NCBI GenBank assembly: GCA_030431525.1
Contig: JAUIJC010000007.1
Span: forward strand, 1 to 64,000
DNA length: 64,000 nt
Direction: 5' to 3'
DNA from: Bacteroidia bacterium
GTDB lineage: Bacteria > Bacteroidota > Bacteroidia > Cytophagales > JAAEPT01
The notes under the pieces are model-generated. The model was given only the letters and a program-made list of their open reading frames with translations. It ran no database searches and was not told the origin of the DNA. This document shows, piece by piece, positions 55,084 through 64,000 of the stretch; position 1 is the first letter of the stretch, and the number at the start of each line of letters is the position of its first letter. Made by a program: the position numbers and the translations under genes.

Positions 55084-56658
55084 TTAGAAAGTAATCCCGC
55101 CCGTAATCACCATCCGCAGTTCATTATTCTTCACGTCTACCGTCGGCTCTCTTCCATTGCTCAGGGTATAAGGAAGAATGCCTGTGTGGAAGCGTTGGTT
55201 GATAAGGGCTAAATCCACATAGAAAACCTCTGTTTTGATGCCAATGCCTCCAGAGATGATGTGACGCTCCAAGTTGGTGTGGATAAGTGAGTTTTTGATG
55301 GGGTCTGGATAGAAGGCGTAGCCCGCGCGAAGGCGAAGCAGGTCGAAGCGCAATTCCCCTCCAAATCGGAGGTTAAACACATTTTTATAGTTGTCTTTGA
55401 TGGTTTGGTTATCCCCATCGAGGGGACTACCGAAGGCACGAAGGCGGATGCCTTGGTAAGGCACATATTCCACATCCCCAGAAATGAATCCTCTTTTTTC
55501 AAAAAAGAAAGCCGTTCCAAAGGTGGCTTTGATGGGCGTTTGCAATTTGTATTCGCTCAGAAAAGGTGTGGTGCTGGAGGAAATCGGGTTTTCGGGAATG
55601 AAAATCGTGACATCGTTGGTGCCATCGGAATAGGTGATGTCCGTCCGAAAATAATTGGCGGTCATCTTCGAATAGAATTCCTCGTTGAGGTTATACCATG
55701 TTGGGGATTCAAAGGAAAGCCCGAAACGCACAAGGTCCGAGGCCTTGTAAATGCCACCCAATTTGAAGTTGAAGCCTGTGGCATCCGTATTTTCTTGGGA
55801 GACATAGGTGAAATTATTGAGTTGGATGCCTCCTTCGGTGGTTTCGGTATAGGTGCGTTCAATGTCATGCCTCAGGAATACGAAGCTCAAACTACCGCCC
55901 AGAAACAGGCGGTCTTTGTAGTTGGCGCCATAGCCAATGTCCATGGAGCTTGTGGCTCCTTTGATTTTTATGATTTCCTCTTGAATGACGGGTGCGTCCT
56001 CATCAAAGAAAAAGTAATTTCCGTCGTCCACAAAGGTGGTGTCAGAGAGGTCCAAGGTGCTGGGATTGACCAGCCATGTGTCATAGGCCAGTCCGAAAAT
56101 ATCGAAGGCTCCCCCAAACTGGTCGGTCAGAAAGTTGTCAAAGGATTGCCCTTGCATATTCTCAAGGAAAAAATCGCCCATGGCGTTATCGGCATTTCGC
56201 CCTGAGTAGCGGGAACGGGTATTGAAGTTATTGTTTTGGTTGAAGCCCAAGGAAAGGCTGTATGACCGCCAATCTTTGCTGTAATCTGTCTCATTGAATA
56301 CATAGCCAAAGCTGGCGATTTGGAAAGGCGTTTTTCCGCTGGATGTGGTGGAGGTGTTGCTTGGGCTGGTATAGGTGGCATCTGTGTTGACGAAGGTCAA
56401 GGCAGGGGAGAATGAAAGGTCTGACCTGCGATAAAGACCAAGTCCTGCTGGATTGACCAAAGTGGTGCTAATATCTGCGCCCAATGCGCATTGGGCCCCA
56501 GCCATGGCTTGGATGCGCGCTGTTCCACCGATAAAGGTTCGGGAAAATTTTAATCCGTTTTCGAAAAGTCCTGTGGCATTAGGGTCGATTTGAGCTTTTC
56601 CCGTTAGGGCAAAACCGATTAATAAAACGGGAAGGAAAAGTCGGGTTAAAAGTCGCAT
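55084..56658 (-). CDS. FadL/OmpP1-like outer-membrane protein
   Basis: A 524-residue outer-membrane protein. A signal peptide (LFLPVLLIGFALTGKAQ) precedes GGTARIQAMAGAQCALGADISTTLVNPAGLGLYRRSDLSFSP, the N-terminal hatch/first-strand pattern of the FadL/TodX/PorV group. The C-terminal strands end ELRMVITGGITF, the typical aromatic final residue. Such proteins pass hydrophobic molecules or act in surface export. It is on the same strand as the Tyr/Gly-rich gene upstream. Confidence 0.7.
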   Translation of the reverse strand: MRLLTRLFLPVLLIGFALTGKAQIDPNATGLFENGLKFSRTFIGGTARIQAMAGAQCALGADISTTLVNPAGLGLYRRSDLSFSPALTFVNTDATYTSPSNTSTTSSGKTPFQIASFGYVFNETDYSKDWRSYSLSLGFNQNNNFNTRSRYSGRNADNAMGDFFLENMQGQSFDNFLTDQFGGAFDIFGLAYDTWLVNPSTLDLSDTTFVDDGNYFFFDEDAPVIQEEIIKIKGATSSMDIGYGANYKDRLFLGGSLSFVFLRHDIERTYTETTEGGIQLNNFTYVSQENTDATGFNFKLGGIYKASDLVRFGLSFESPTWYNLNEEFYSKMTANYFRTDITYSDGTNDVTIFIPENPISSSTTPFLSEYKLQTPIKATFGTAFFFEKRGFISGDVEYVPYQGIRLRAFGSPLDGDNQTIKDNYKNVFNLRFGGELRFDLLRLRAGYAFYPDPIKNSLIHTNLERHIISGGIGIKTEVFYVDLALINQRFHTGILPYTLSNGREPTVDVKNNELRMVITGGITF

Positions 56659-56732
56659 AAGTAGTAGGGCTCCTGTTTTAATGGGAGCCTTTGTTTGCTT
56701 ATACGGAAGCTCAGGTCAAAATGCCGAAACCC

Positions 56733-57482
56733 TTATCGTGGGCGCACACGTGTTCCTCGGCTACCTCCTCCGCCACCGCCTCTGTTTCCGCCACCACGGT
56801 TAAAGTTTGATCGGTTTCCGCCATTGCTTGGACGGTAAGAGGGTGACGATTGTTGTGGAGGACGATTCGCAGGGCGATAAGAGCCTTGGTTAGACCGCCT
56901 GTTTCTTGGCTGGGAATAATTCCGTTGTTTGTTGGAGCGATGATAGTCTGCTTTGCTTCCAGAATTATAATTCCTTGAACCAGAATAACTGCTTCGGTAG
57001 CGGTTCCTCACGCCATAGTTGTAATGACGTCGGTGGTGATGGTCATGGTAATATGGATAATACCATCCGCCTCCATACCATGGCGAATAGCCCCAGTTAC
57101 CCCATCCCCAGCCATAATTCGGGTATCCCCAACCCCAGCCAACACTCCATCCTGCATAGGGATAGCCCCATGTGTAGTTCATGTACCAAGCGGGTTGGGT
57201 GCGGTAATAATAGTCGTTCCAATCATAGATTTGATCCCTCGGAACGATGATGGTATCATAGGGCCTTTCGGTGATGGCGTAATTCCCTTGGGTGTATTGT
57301 GATTGGTATTGTTGCTCCAGTTGTCGGAGCTCATTGGTGCGCTGTTCTGCCTCTTGTCGGATTTGCTCGTCTTTGGAATTGAAATAGAGGTCGTCGAAAT
57401 CGTATCTTTGCGCCTTGCCAAACAAAGGTGTCAGAAGGCAAAGCAGTAAGACAAGCAGGGTATGTGGCGAAAGAAGTCGCAT
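56733..57482 (-). CDS. Tyr/Trp/Gly- and His/Arg-rich secreted protein
   Basis: A 249-residue protein with a signal peptide (LLSPHTLLVLLLCLLTPLFGKAQ). A mid-section (about 100-145) repeats G-W-G-Y and W-Y-P-Y type units, then HDHHHRRHYNYG. The C-terminal ~100 residues are Arg/Ser/Asn/Gly-rich with GGGNRGGGGGGSRGTRVRPR-type low complexity. It resembles unassigned Bacteroidota proteins found beside proS. I do not assign a function. Possible roles are an adhesive or cell-surface structural protein. Confidence 0.5.
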   Translation of the reverse strand: MRLLSPHTLLVLLLCLLTPLFGKAQRYDFDDLYFNSKDEQIRQEAEQRTNELRQLEQQYQSQYTQGNYAITERPYDTIIVPRDQIYDWNDYYYRTQPAWYMNYTWGYPYAGWSVGWGWGYPNYGWGWGNWGYSPWYGGGWYYPYYHDHHHRRHYNYGVRNRYRSSYSGSRNYNSGSKADYHRSNKQRNYSQPRNRRSNQGSYRPANRPPQQSSPSYRPSNGGNRSNFNRGGGNRGGGGGGSRGTRVRPR

Positions 57483-57576
57483 AATAACAGCTGTTTTGAG
57501 GCGGAGCCTCCTATTCTTATAACATCATTTGTGGGCGTTCCATTGTGGAGAAATAGTATTTAAGTATAGACGATAA

Positions 57577-57645
57577 GACCTTAGACGTTAGACATTAGCT
57601 CCCGTTCAAGGTTTGGCTAAACTCTAATGTCTAACGTCTAATGTC
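57577..57645. repeat. word-type hairpin element F (TTAGAC family)
   Basis: Arms 57577-57598 and 57624-57645 pair at 21 of 22 positions over a 25-nt loop. Words are GTTAGAC, ATTAGAC and CTTAGAC. It ends 17 nt before the proS start. Confidence 0.92.
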
Positions 57646-57662
57646 CCCAAAGACAAAGTATT

Positions 57663-59138
57663 ATGGCGAAAGCACTGCCAAGCCGTTCCGAAAACTATTC
57701 GGAGTGGTACAACGAACTGGTTAAGAAAGCTGACTTGGCTGAAAACTCAGATGTGAGGGGCTGTATGGTGATCAAGCCTTACGGTTATTCCATTTGGGAG
57801 AAAATGCAACAGGATTTGGATCGCCGATTCAAGGAAACGGGCCACACCAACGCCTATTTCCCGCTGTTCATTCCTAAGTCTTACCTCAGCAAGGAGGCTG
57901 ACCACGTGGAGGGCTTCGCCAAGGAGTGCGCGGTGGTAACGCACTACCGTTTGAAAAATGCAGAGGACGGCAGTGGTGTTGTTGTGGATCCAGAGGCCAA
58001 ATTGGAGGATGAGCTGATTGTTCGTCCAACTTCTGAAACGGTGATTTGGAACACGTACCGCAAGTGGATTCAGTCTTACCGCGACCTTCCGATTTTGGTG
58101 AACCAATGGGCGAACGTGGTTCGTTGGGAAATGCGTACACGTTTGTTCTTGCGTACTGCCGAGTTCCTTTGGCAGGAAGGCCACACGGCTCACGCGACCA
58201 AAGACGAGGCGATTGCTGAGACAAAGCAGATGCTTGACGTCTATGCCGAATTTGCCGAGGACATTATGGGTGTTCCTGTGGTAAAAGGTGTGAAAACCGA
58301 GAGCGAGCGTTTTGCTGGAGCTTTGGATACTTACTGCATCGAGGCGTTGATGCAAGACGGCAAGGCGCTTCAGGCGGGTACTTCCCACTTCTTGGGGCAG
58401 AACTTCGCCAAGGCTTTCGACGTGAAATTTGCTGACAAAGACGGTAAACTCGACCTTGTTTGGGGAACTTCTTGGGGTGTGAGTACACGTTTGATGGGTG
58501 CCTTGATTATGGCGCACTCTGATGACGAGGGCTTGGTGTTGCCTCCAAACTTGGCTCCAATCCAAGTGGTGATCGTGCCGATTTACAAAGGCGAGGAGCA
58601 GTTGGCTCAGGTTTCCGAAAAGGCGCTTGAGATTCAGTCTGCTTTGCGCAAGCGTGGAATCTCCGTGAAGTTTGACAACCGCGACACTCACCGTCCGGGA
58701 TGGAAATTCGCTGAGTATGAGTTGAAAGGTGTTCCTGTACGTTTGGCGCTTGGCGCCCGCGATTTGGAGAATGGCACGGTAGAAGTTGCTCGCCGTGACA
58801 CCAAGGAGAAGAACACTTACCAGTTGGAGAACATCGACCAGATTGTTGCCGACTTGTTGGAGGCTATCCAGTCAAACATCTACAACAAGGCCAAATCTTA
58901 TCGCGACGAGCACATCACTAAAGTGGATTCCTACGAGGAGTTCAAAGAGGTGTTGGAGAAGAAAGGCGGTTTTGTGTCTGCTCACTGGGACGGCACCAAA
59001 GAAACTGAGGCTAAAATCAAGGAGGAAACCAAGGCGACCATTCGTTGCATTCCTTTGGATAACAAACTTGAGGATGGCGTTTGTATCTATTCAGGCAAGC
59101 CATCTACACAACGTGTGTTGTTTGCTAAGGCTTATTAA
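57663..59138 (+). CDS. proS: prolyl-tRNA synthetase (short, eukaryote/archaea-like)
   Basis: A class II synthetase that charges tRNA-Pro. The 491-residue product is the short type lacking the ~180-residue editing insertion of the bacterial type. Motif 2 region ([28 protein letters not shown]) and motif 3 ([28 protein letters not shown]) are evident. A C-terminal domain with several conserved residues ends at [15 protein letters not shown]. It is preceded by a hairpin element and followed by element G. Confidence 0.96.
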   Translation: MAKALPSRSENYSEWYNELVKKADLAENSDVRGCMVIKPYGYSIWEKMQQDLDRRFKETGHTNAYFPLFIPKSYLSKEADHVEGFAKECAVVTHYRLKNAEDGSGVVVDPEAKLEDELIVRPTSETVIWNTYRKWIQSYRDLPILVNQWANVVRWEMRTRLFLRTAEFLWQEGHTAHATKDEAIAETKQMLDVYAEFAEDIMGVPVVKGVKTESERFAGALDTYCIEALMQDGKALQAGTSHFLGQNFAKAFDVKFADKDGKLDLVWGTSWGVSTRLMGALIMAHSDDEGLVLPPNLAPIQVVIVPIYKGEEQLAQVSEKALEIQSALRKRGISVKFDNRDTHRPGWKFAEYELKGVPVRLALGARDLENGTVEVARRDTKEKNTYQLENIDQIVADLLEAIQSNIYNKAKSYRDEHITKVDSYEEFKEVLEKKGGFVSAHWDGTKETEAKIKEETKATIRCIPLDNKLEDGVCIYSGKPSTQRVLFAKAY

Positions 59139-59147
59139 TTAAGTGCT

Positions 59148-59203
59148 CTGGGGTGTTGAAGTGTTGGAGTTCGGACTGTCACTTTAACACTTCAACACCC
59201 CAG
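59148..59203. repeat. word-type hairpin element G (GTGTTGAA family)
   Basis: An 18-nt perfect stem: 59148-59165 (CTGGGGTGTTGAAGTGTT) with 59186-59203, over a 20-nt loop. Further CACTTCAACACT-like words extend to 59215. It starts 10 nt after the proS stop and the next ATG follows at 59224. Confidence 0.95.
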
Positions 59204-59223
59204 CACTTCAACACTCTTTTTTT

Positions 59224-59691
59224 ATGGATTGGGTTTTAGTCATAGGTTTAATACTTGGCGGTCTGATTGTGATTGCCATCGAGGTCATCTTTGTGCCGGG
59301 CACCACCATTGTGGGTTTCTTGGGGGCAGGAATGACCCTTGCTGGGTTGTATTTGGGCTATAAGGACTTCGGAACACAAACAGGCCACTTGCTCCTTGGG
59401 GGAACGGTTGTCTTTTCTGTGATCGGCGTTGTGCTTGCCGTCAAATTCAGGGTGTGGGAATGGTTTGCCCTGAAGAAGAATGTGGATGGAAGGGTCGTAG
59501 GGAATAAGTCCACCTCTGTGGTTGTTGGTCAGGAAGGAATCACCGTTTCCGCCTTACGGCCAATGGGAACCGCAGATTTTGAGGGAGAATATTACGAGGT
59601 TACCACTTTAGGAAACTATCTTGCCTCTGAATCAAAAATCAAGATCGTTGCCATTGAAGGGCAACGGATTGTTGTTGAGCCTTTGAGCTAA
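59224..59691 (+). CDS. NfeD-like membrane protein
   Basis: A 155-residue protein, the short form of NfeD without a protease domain. It has two or three membrane segments (WVLVIGLILGGLIVIAIEVIFVPGTTIVGFLGAGMTLAG and LLLGGTVVFSVIGVVLAVKF), then an OB-fold (VVVGQEGITVSALRPMGTADFEGEYYEVTTLGNYLASESKIKIVAIEGQRIVVE). NfeD proteins partner with flotillin-like proteins. The flotillin gene begins 31 nt downstream. Confidence 0.85.
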   Translation: MDWVLVIGLILGGLIVIAIEVIFVPGTTIVGFLGAGMTLAGLYLGYKDFGTQTGHLLLGGTVVFSVIGVVLAVKFRVWEWFALKKNVDGRVVGNKSTSVVVGQEGITVSALRPMGTADFEGEYYEVTTLGNYLASESKIKIVAIEGQRIVVEPLS

Positions 59692-59722
59692 ACTTGTTTT
59701 ACGTTTTTAGTCAATTTTCATC

Positions 59723-60718
59723 ATGACTCCACAAATTATTCTAACGATAGTTATTGCCATCGTTGGTCTGGTCATCTTCATTATGATGTTCCAGATTATT
59801 GGCCTCTGGTTGTCTGCATTGTTTTCTGGTGTTAGCATCAGCTTGTTCCAGCTGATCATCATGCGTTTTCGTAAGGTGCCTCCAGGAACTATTGTTCAGG
59901 CAATGATTACTTCCCACAAGGCGGGCTTGGTTCAAATCACTCGTGATGAATTGGAAGCTCACTTCTTGGCGGGTGGTAATGTACTGGCGGTAACCAACGC
60001 GTTGATTTCTGCCGATAAGGCAAATATTCCTTTGGAATTCCAGCAAGCGGCAGCCATTGATTTGGCTGGTCGTGACGTTTTTGAAGCGGTTCAGACTTCT
60101 GTAAATCCACGAGTGATCAACACCCCAAATGTGGCTGCGGTTGCCCAAGACGGTATCCAGTTGATTGCAAAAGCCCGTGTTACTGTTCGTGCCAATATTG
60201 CTCGCCTCGTTGGTGGTGCCGGTGAGGAAACCATTTTGGCGCGTGTAGGTGAGGGTATTGTAACCTCCATTGGTTCTTCCAAGTCGCATAAGGCGGTGTT
60301 GGAAAATCCAGACAGCATTTCGAAGCTCGTGTTGGAGAAAGGCTTGGATGCGGGAACTGCTTTTGAGATTCTTTCCATTGATATTGCTGACATCGACGTT
60401 GGGGAAAACATTGGTGCGAAACTCCAGATTGACCAAGCTAACGCTGACTTGAAGGTGGCTGAAGCCAAAGCTGAGGAGCGTCGTGCGATGGCTGTAGCCG
60501 TAGAGCAGGAAATGAAAGCCAAGGCGCAAGAGGCCAAGGCACAAGTAATTCAGGCCGAGGCTGAGGTGCCAAAGGCCATGGCGGAGGCTTTCCGTTCTGG
60601 CAACTTGGGCATCATGGATTACTACAAGATGAACAACATCAAGTCTGATACGGAAATGCGTGACAGCATCGCCCGTTCTGGCGAGGAGAAGGGCAAGCCT
60701 TCTTCGGATGAAGATTAA
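59723..60718 (+). CDS. floA: flotillin-like protein FloA
   Basis: FloA-type proteins form oligomeric membrane microdomains. The 331-residue product has an N-terminal membrane hairpin ([31 protein letters not shown]) and an SPFH-like domain with the family motif [36 protein letters not shown]-terminal Ala/Glu/Lys coiled coil ([25 protein letters not shown]) completes it. It follows the NfeD gene in the same direction, a typical pair. The giant hairpin begins right at its stop codon. Confidence 0.92.
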   Translation: MTPQIILTIVIAIVGLVIFIMMFQIIGLWLSALFSGVSISLFQLIIMRFRKVPPGTIVQAMITSHKAGLVQITRDELEAHFLAGGNVLAVTNALISADKANIPLEFQQAAAIDLAGRDVFEAVQTSVNPRVINTPNVAAVAQDGIQLIAKARVTVRANIARLVGGAGEETILARVGEGIVTSIGSSKSHKAVLENPDSISKLVLEKGLDAGTAFEILSIDIADIDVGENIGAKLQIDQANADLKVAEAKAEERRAMAVAVEQEMKAKAQEAKAQVIQAEAEVPKAMAEAFRSGNLGIMDYYKMNNIKSDTEMRDSIARSGEEKGKPSSDED

Positions 60719-60880
60719 GCAAAAGTGAAATAATAAACTGGCCCACTAAGGCACAGTTATTTTGTTCGCTGTTTGTGGCAAGTTGATGCAGGGATAGCCG
60801 TAGCTATCGCAAATCAAGTTGCTACGAACAGCGGGTAAAAGAACAAGACGACTGGGGCAGCTTATTGTTTTTCTTTTGCT
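60718..60880. repeat. ~160-nt imperfect giant hairpin downstream of floA
   Basis: The outer arms (60718-60745 and 60853-60880) share most positions, both containing AGCAAAAG and AATAAnCTG. Inner arms around CGCTGTT and TTGAT (60768-60788 and 60813-60833) match at about 18 of 21 positions, and the tip pairs GATAGC (60793-60798) with GCTATC. It starts at the last base of the floA stop. Confidence 0.75.
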
Positions 60881-61061
60881 AAGATAAAATAGGCTTTGGT
60901 CTAACACATTGAGCAGGGCTTTCCCGTAATAGGGAGTAGCCCTGTTTTCTTTTTGGCATTAATCTTGAAAATGTGGGAACCAAATCCACCTGAAAAGCAT
61001 TGTTGCAAAAGGTGGAGTTTATTTAGAAATTGTATTGCTGAAAATTAAAAACCAGTCTGTG
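60719..61061. other. 343-nt gene-free spacer between floA and the DUF1573 gene
   Basis: It holds the giant hairpin (60718-60880) and the terminator (60914-60951). Downstream, 60952-61061 is A/T-rich with no consensus promoter and no credible gene. Confidence 0.6.
60914..60951 (+). terminator. terminator after the floA hairpin
   Basis: CAGGGCT (60914-60920) pairs with AGCCCTG (60938-60944), and inner CCC/GGG pairs extend it. TTTTCTTTTT follows. Confidence 0.85.
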
Positions 61062-61484
61062 ATGAAAAAGCTGATAGCTACCTTTTCCATTTTGTTTGTT
61101 GCCGTTCTCGGCATCGTGGCCCAGCAAGCTAGTGGCCCAGAAATTACCTTCGAAAGCAAGGTGATTGATTATGGCACGATTGAACAGCACTCCAACGGTG
61201 TTCGTGAGTTCCACTTTACAAACACTGGTAGTGCCCCTTTAATCATCCAACATGCCAAAGGTTCTTGCGGATGTACTGTTCCTTCTTATGACAAGGAGCC
61301 TGTAATGCCAGGTGAGTCTGGCACTATCAAGGTGAAGTACGCAACCAACCGTTTGGGCGTGTTCCAGAAGACAGTAACCTTGACTACTAACGCAACTACT
61401 CCAACAGTTGTGTTGACCATCAAAGGTAATGTTCTTGCTAAGCCTGCTGCCGAGGGTACTGAATCTGACGCTGCAAGCCACTAA
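61062..61484 (+). CDS. DUF1573 exported protein
   Basis: A 140-residue exported protein. After the signal peptide (LIATFSILFVAVLGIVAQQ) the whole mature part is one DUF1573 immunoglobulin-like domain: FESKVIDYGTIEQHSNGVREFHFTNTGSAPLIIQHAKGSCGCTVPSY and PGESGTIKVKYATNRLGVFQKTVTLTTNA. The family is common in Bacteroidota and its role is unknown. The ATG at 61062 is used rather than a TTG at 61035. Confidence 0.88.
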   Translation: MKKLIATFSILFVAVLGIVAQQASGPEITFESKVIDYGTIEQHSNGVREFHFTNTGSAPLIIQHAKGSCGCTVPSYDKEPVMPGESGTIKVKYATNRLGVFQKTVTLTTNATTPTVVLTIKGNVLAKPAAEGTESDAASH

Positions 61485-61488
61485 TTAG

Positions 61489-61908
<420 letters not shown>

Positions 61909-61916
61909 GGGTTATC

Positions 61917-62747
61917 ATGGAGCATCCATTATTGGGAAAGGGAAACGATTACTCTCCCAAGCGCATCATTTGTTTGACGGAGGAATGTACCGAGATGCTC
62001 TACCTTTTGGAGGAGCAAGACCGCATCGTAGGCATTTCTGGCTTTACGGTTCGTCCGCCAGAGGCCCGAAAGGAAAAGCCCAAGGTTTCCACCTTTTTGG
62101 ATGCCAATATCGATGAGATATTAGACTTCAAGCCAGACCTTGTCATTGGGTTTTCAGACATTCAGGCCAATATTGCCCAGCAATTGATTAGTGAGGGTGT
62201 TACGGTGTGGGTGAATAATCACCGGAGTGTGCGGGGCATTATGGAAATGATGGTTCAGTTGGGGGCTTTGGTTGGAAAGCAGGCTGAAGCGATTGAAATT
62301 GTAGACCGTTTTAAGAACCGAGTTGGTAAACTTCAGGAAATTATTTCCAAGTGGGAAATTCGTCCCAAAGTGTATTTTGAGGAGTGGTATGACCCATTGA
62401 TTACAGGAATCCAGTGGGTGGAGGAGTTGATTGAATTGGCCGGTGGCCAAGACACTTTTCCTGAATTACGAGAGAAATCCTTGGCCAAGGATAGAATCCT
62501 GGCTGACCCTTCAGAAGTGATTCGGAGAAACCCTGACATCATCATCGCCTCGTGGTGCGGGAAGATGTTTAAAAAGGATAAAATGCTGAGCCGTGAGGGT
62601 TGGAATCAAATCCCGGCCGTGCAAAATGATGATTTGTATGAGGTGGATTCATCCATTATTCTTCAGCCTGGTCCGGCTTCATTGACGGAAGGTTTAGAGG
62701 AGCTTCATCGAATCATTTCAAATTGGATAGAAAAGCAGAATAGCTAA
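61917..62747 (+). CDS. BtuF-like substrate-binding-fold protein without a signal peptide
   Basis: A 276-residue protein with the helical-backbone type III binding-protein fold seen in BtuF and siderophore-binding proteins: PKRIICLTEECTEMLYLLEEQDRIVGISGFTVRPPEARKEKPKVSTFLDANIDEILDFKPDLVIG, with the family phrase DANIDEILDFKPDLVI. No signal peptide precedes it from any nearby start, so it would be cytoplasmic. No ABC transporter genes adjoin. It starts 8 nt after the Cys-rich gene and ends 3 nt before the PP-loop ATPase gene: probably an operon. Confidence 0.7.
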   Translation: MEHPLLGKGNDYSPKRIICLTEECTEMLYLLEEQDRIVGISGFTVRPPEARKEKPKVSTFLDANIDEILDFKPDLVIGFSDIQANIAQQLISEGVTVWVNNHRSVRGIMEMMVQLGALVGKQAEAIEIVDRFKNRVGKLQEIISKWEIRPKVYFEEWYDPLITGIQWVEELIELAGGQDTFPELREKSLAKDRILADPSEVIRRNPDIIIASWCGKMFKKDKMLSREGWNQIPAVQNDDLYEVDSSIILQPGPASLTEGLEELHRIISNWIEKQNS

Positions 62748-62750
62748 GTA

Positions 62751-63479
62751 ATGGCGCATAAATCAATCTTTAATTGGAGTGGAGGAAAGGATAGCACCTT
62801 GGCCCTCCATCATGTGTTGCAGGATAAAAACTTTGACATTGGTACCTTGCTGACCTCGGTGAATGAGGCCCACAAAAGGGTGTCCATGCACGGCGTTCGT
62901 GAGGAGCTGTTGGATGCTCAGGCCGAAAGCTTGGGATTGCCATTAAAGAAGCTTCGTTTGCCAGAGCAACCTTCCATGTCTGAGTATGAGCAAATCATGG
63001 CTGACATGATGAAGGAAGTCAAAGCAGAGGGTTATACTCACTCCATCTTTGGGGATATCTATCTTGAAGACCTAAAGAATTATCGTGAGGAGAAGTTGGC
63101 TAGCCAAGGTTTCAAAGCTCACTTCCCAATCTGGAAGCGAGATACTAAAGAATTGGTGCGTGAGTTTATCGGCTTGGGCTACAAGACCATTGTGGTCTGC
63201 GTCAAAGCAGAGTTCTTGGATGAAAGTTTTGTAGGTCGTGTCATTGACGAGGATTTCCTTAATGATTTGCCAGACAATGTAGACCCTTGTGGAGAGAACG
63301 GGGAGTTTCATACCTTTTGTTATGAGGGGCCTGTTTTCAAAAAGCCGATTCCTTTTGAGATTGGAGAAAAAGTATTCAGGGAATACAAGGCGCCCAAGGA
63401 TAAGGATGATACCTGCAGTGGCAGTGAGCCCGCCAAGAAAAGTATGGGATTCTGGTTTTGTGATTTGGTACCAGTGTAA
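62751..63479 (+). CDS. Dph6-like PP-loop ATPase (diphthine-ammonia ligase family)
   Basis: A 242-residue ATP pyrophosphatase. The PP-loop motif SGGKDS is at residues 10-15. KRVSMHGVREELLDAQAESLGLPLKKLRLPEQPSMSEYE and GENGEFHTFCYEGPVFKKPI are family features. In eukaryotes Dph6 finishes diphthamide; bacteria lack diphthamide, so the bacterial substrate is unknown. The preceding BtuF-like gene 3 nt upstream suggests a shared small-molecule pathway. Confidence 0.8.
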   Translation: MAHKSIFNWSGGKDSTLALHHVLQDKNFDIGTLLTSVNEAHKRVSMHGVREELLDAQAESLGLPLKKLRLPEQPSMSEYEQIMADMMKEVKAEGYTHSIFGDIYLEDLKNYREEKLASQGFKAHFPIWKRDTKELVREFIGLGYKTIVVCVKAEFLDESFVGRVIDEDFLNDLPDNVDPCGENGEFHTFCYEGPVFKKPIPFEIGEKVFREYKAPKDKDDTCSGSEPAKKSMGFWFCDLVPV

Positions 63480-63509
63480 AATACTTTGCTGAAAAAATTC
63501 ATGGTCTTA

Positions 63510-63530
63510 AGACAAGGCAGTGCCTTGTCT
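63510..63530. repeat. 21-nt palindrome in the Dph6-sucD spacer
   Basis: AGACAAGGCA, a central G, TGCCTTGTCT: both 10-nt arms pair perfectly. It is followed by CTACAG. It may be a dispersed palindrome family, as similar phrases occur in other bacteria. Confidence 0.7.
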
Positions 63531-63541
63531 CTACAGATGAA

Positions 63542-63575
63542 AAAACGGGCTGTTCCGAATGGAACAGCCCGTTTT
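63542..63575. terminator. bidirectional terminator between the Dph6-like gene and sucD
   Basis: AAAACGGGCTGTTCC (63542-63556) pairs perfectly with GGAACAGCCCGTTTT (63561-63575), with A/T tracts on both sides. Confidence 0.92.
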
Positions 63576-63598
63576 TACTATGCTTTCTTCAGAAAAGC

Positions 63599-64000
63599 TT
63601 AGGCAGTAACACCAGCTTTTTCCAAAGCTTTAACCATTGTAGCACCGATTTCAGCAGGAGATTCAGAAACGTCTACGCCGCACTCGCGCATGATACGCAT
63701 TTTAGCTTCAGCAGTGTCGTCAGCGCCACCGATGATTGCACCAGCGTGGCCCATACGCTTACCTTTTGGAGCAGTCTGACCAGCGATGAAACCAACAACT
63801 GGTTTCTTGTTGCCGTTCTCTTTGATCCAGTAAGAAGCTTCAGCCTCGTAGTTACCACCGATTTCACCGATCATAACGATAGCGTCAGTTTCGTCGTCCT
63901 CCATCAAAAGCTGAACAGCTTCTTTAGTGGAAGTACCAATGATTGGGTCACCACCAATACCGATAGCAGTAGAGATACCGAAACCAGCTTTCACGATTTG
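63599..64000 (-). CDS. sucD: succinyl-CoA synthetase alpha subunit, 3' part
   Basis: Only the last 133 codons lie in the window; the gene continues beyond 64000. The segment [25 protein letters not shown] is followed by [19 protein letters not shown], which carries the phosphohistidine of the catalytic cycle (GHAGAI). SucD with SucC makes succinate, CoA and ATP from succinyl-CoA in the TCA cycle. The GTG near 63994 is an internal codon, not a start. Confidence 0.95.
   Translation of the reverse strand, partial: QIVKAGFGISTAIGIGGDPIIGTSTKEAVQLLMEDDETDAIVMIGEIGGNYEAEASYWIKENGNKKPVVGFIAGQTAPKGKRMGHAGAIIGGADDTAEAKMRIMRECGVDVSESPAEIGATMVKALEKAGVTA

Noticed and set aside
57747-58691. 314-codon open frame on the minus strand over proS
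   Set aside because: Lies entirely within a clear prolyl-tRNA synthetase gene and has no recognisable features.

Overview
The window is chromosomal DNA from a Bacteroidota bacterium, most likely a member of the Cytophagales. Four things point there. Promoters before rpsL and rplC match the phylum-specific TTTG-N19-TAnnTTTG form exactly. A type IX secretion/gliding protein (GldN) is present. The prolyl-tRNA synthetase is the short type. There are many FadL-, PorV- and Wzi-like outer-membrane barrels, and Shine-Dalgarno sequences are scarce.

Layout. 1-162: the end of an rRNA operon (5S rRNA and terminator). 312-18249: the str-S10-spc-alpha ribosomal supercluster, rpsL-rpsG-fusA-rpsJ // rplC to rplQ, with secY, map, infA, rpmJ and rpoA in their usual places; // marks a terminator plus a new promoter between rpsJ and rplC. 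18385-24037: housekeeping genes (carA, eno, an FtsB/DivIC-like protein, a Ppx/GppA phosphatase, an acyl-CoA carboxylase beta subunit). 24092-40090: mostly envelope genes (gldN, two small membrane proteins, a Na/Ca antiporter, a FemAB-like acyltransferase, a polysaccharide deacetylase, a Wzi-like barrel, an MsbA-like ABC exporter, ComM, a DUF2723 membrane protein). 40156-41954 (minus): a two-gene RNA-repair operon, ATP-dependent RNA ligase plus HD-Pnk end-healing enzyme. 42364-48490: a group of surface proteins (PorV-like barrel, helix-hairpin-helix barrel, lamin-tail protein), interrupted by a small DUF559 nuclease element with inverted-repeat ends. 48573-63479: an orphan secreted protein, a membrane-anchored response-regulator receiver, asnS, rpoN, a PAP2-like protein, a lipoprotein, a FadL-like barrel, proS, NfeD/flotillin, a DUF1573 protein, and an operon of a Cys-rich protein, a signal-less BtuF-like binding protein and a Dph6-like PP-loop ATPase. 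63599-64000: the 3' part of sucD (minus).

The most unusual signal is between the genes. Outside the ribosomal operon, many transcription-unit junctions hold a long near-perfect hairpin. Each arm is an imperfect tandem repeat of an 8-10 nt word, and the word differs from element to element (TTAGAC, GTACCAAG, GTACAATG, GTGTTGAA, CAGTTAAC types). Several begin within about 10 nt of a stop codon and fill the gap to the next start. One of them, after the MsbA-like gene, appears split by 1.1 kb that carries two AT-rich membrane-protein genes, with a second inverted repeat nested inside. A roughly 160-nt giant imperfect hairpin follows the flotillin gene.

Functions are inferred from motifs visible in the translations. 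No database search was run.
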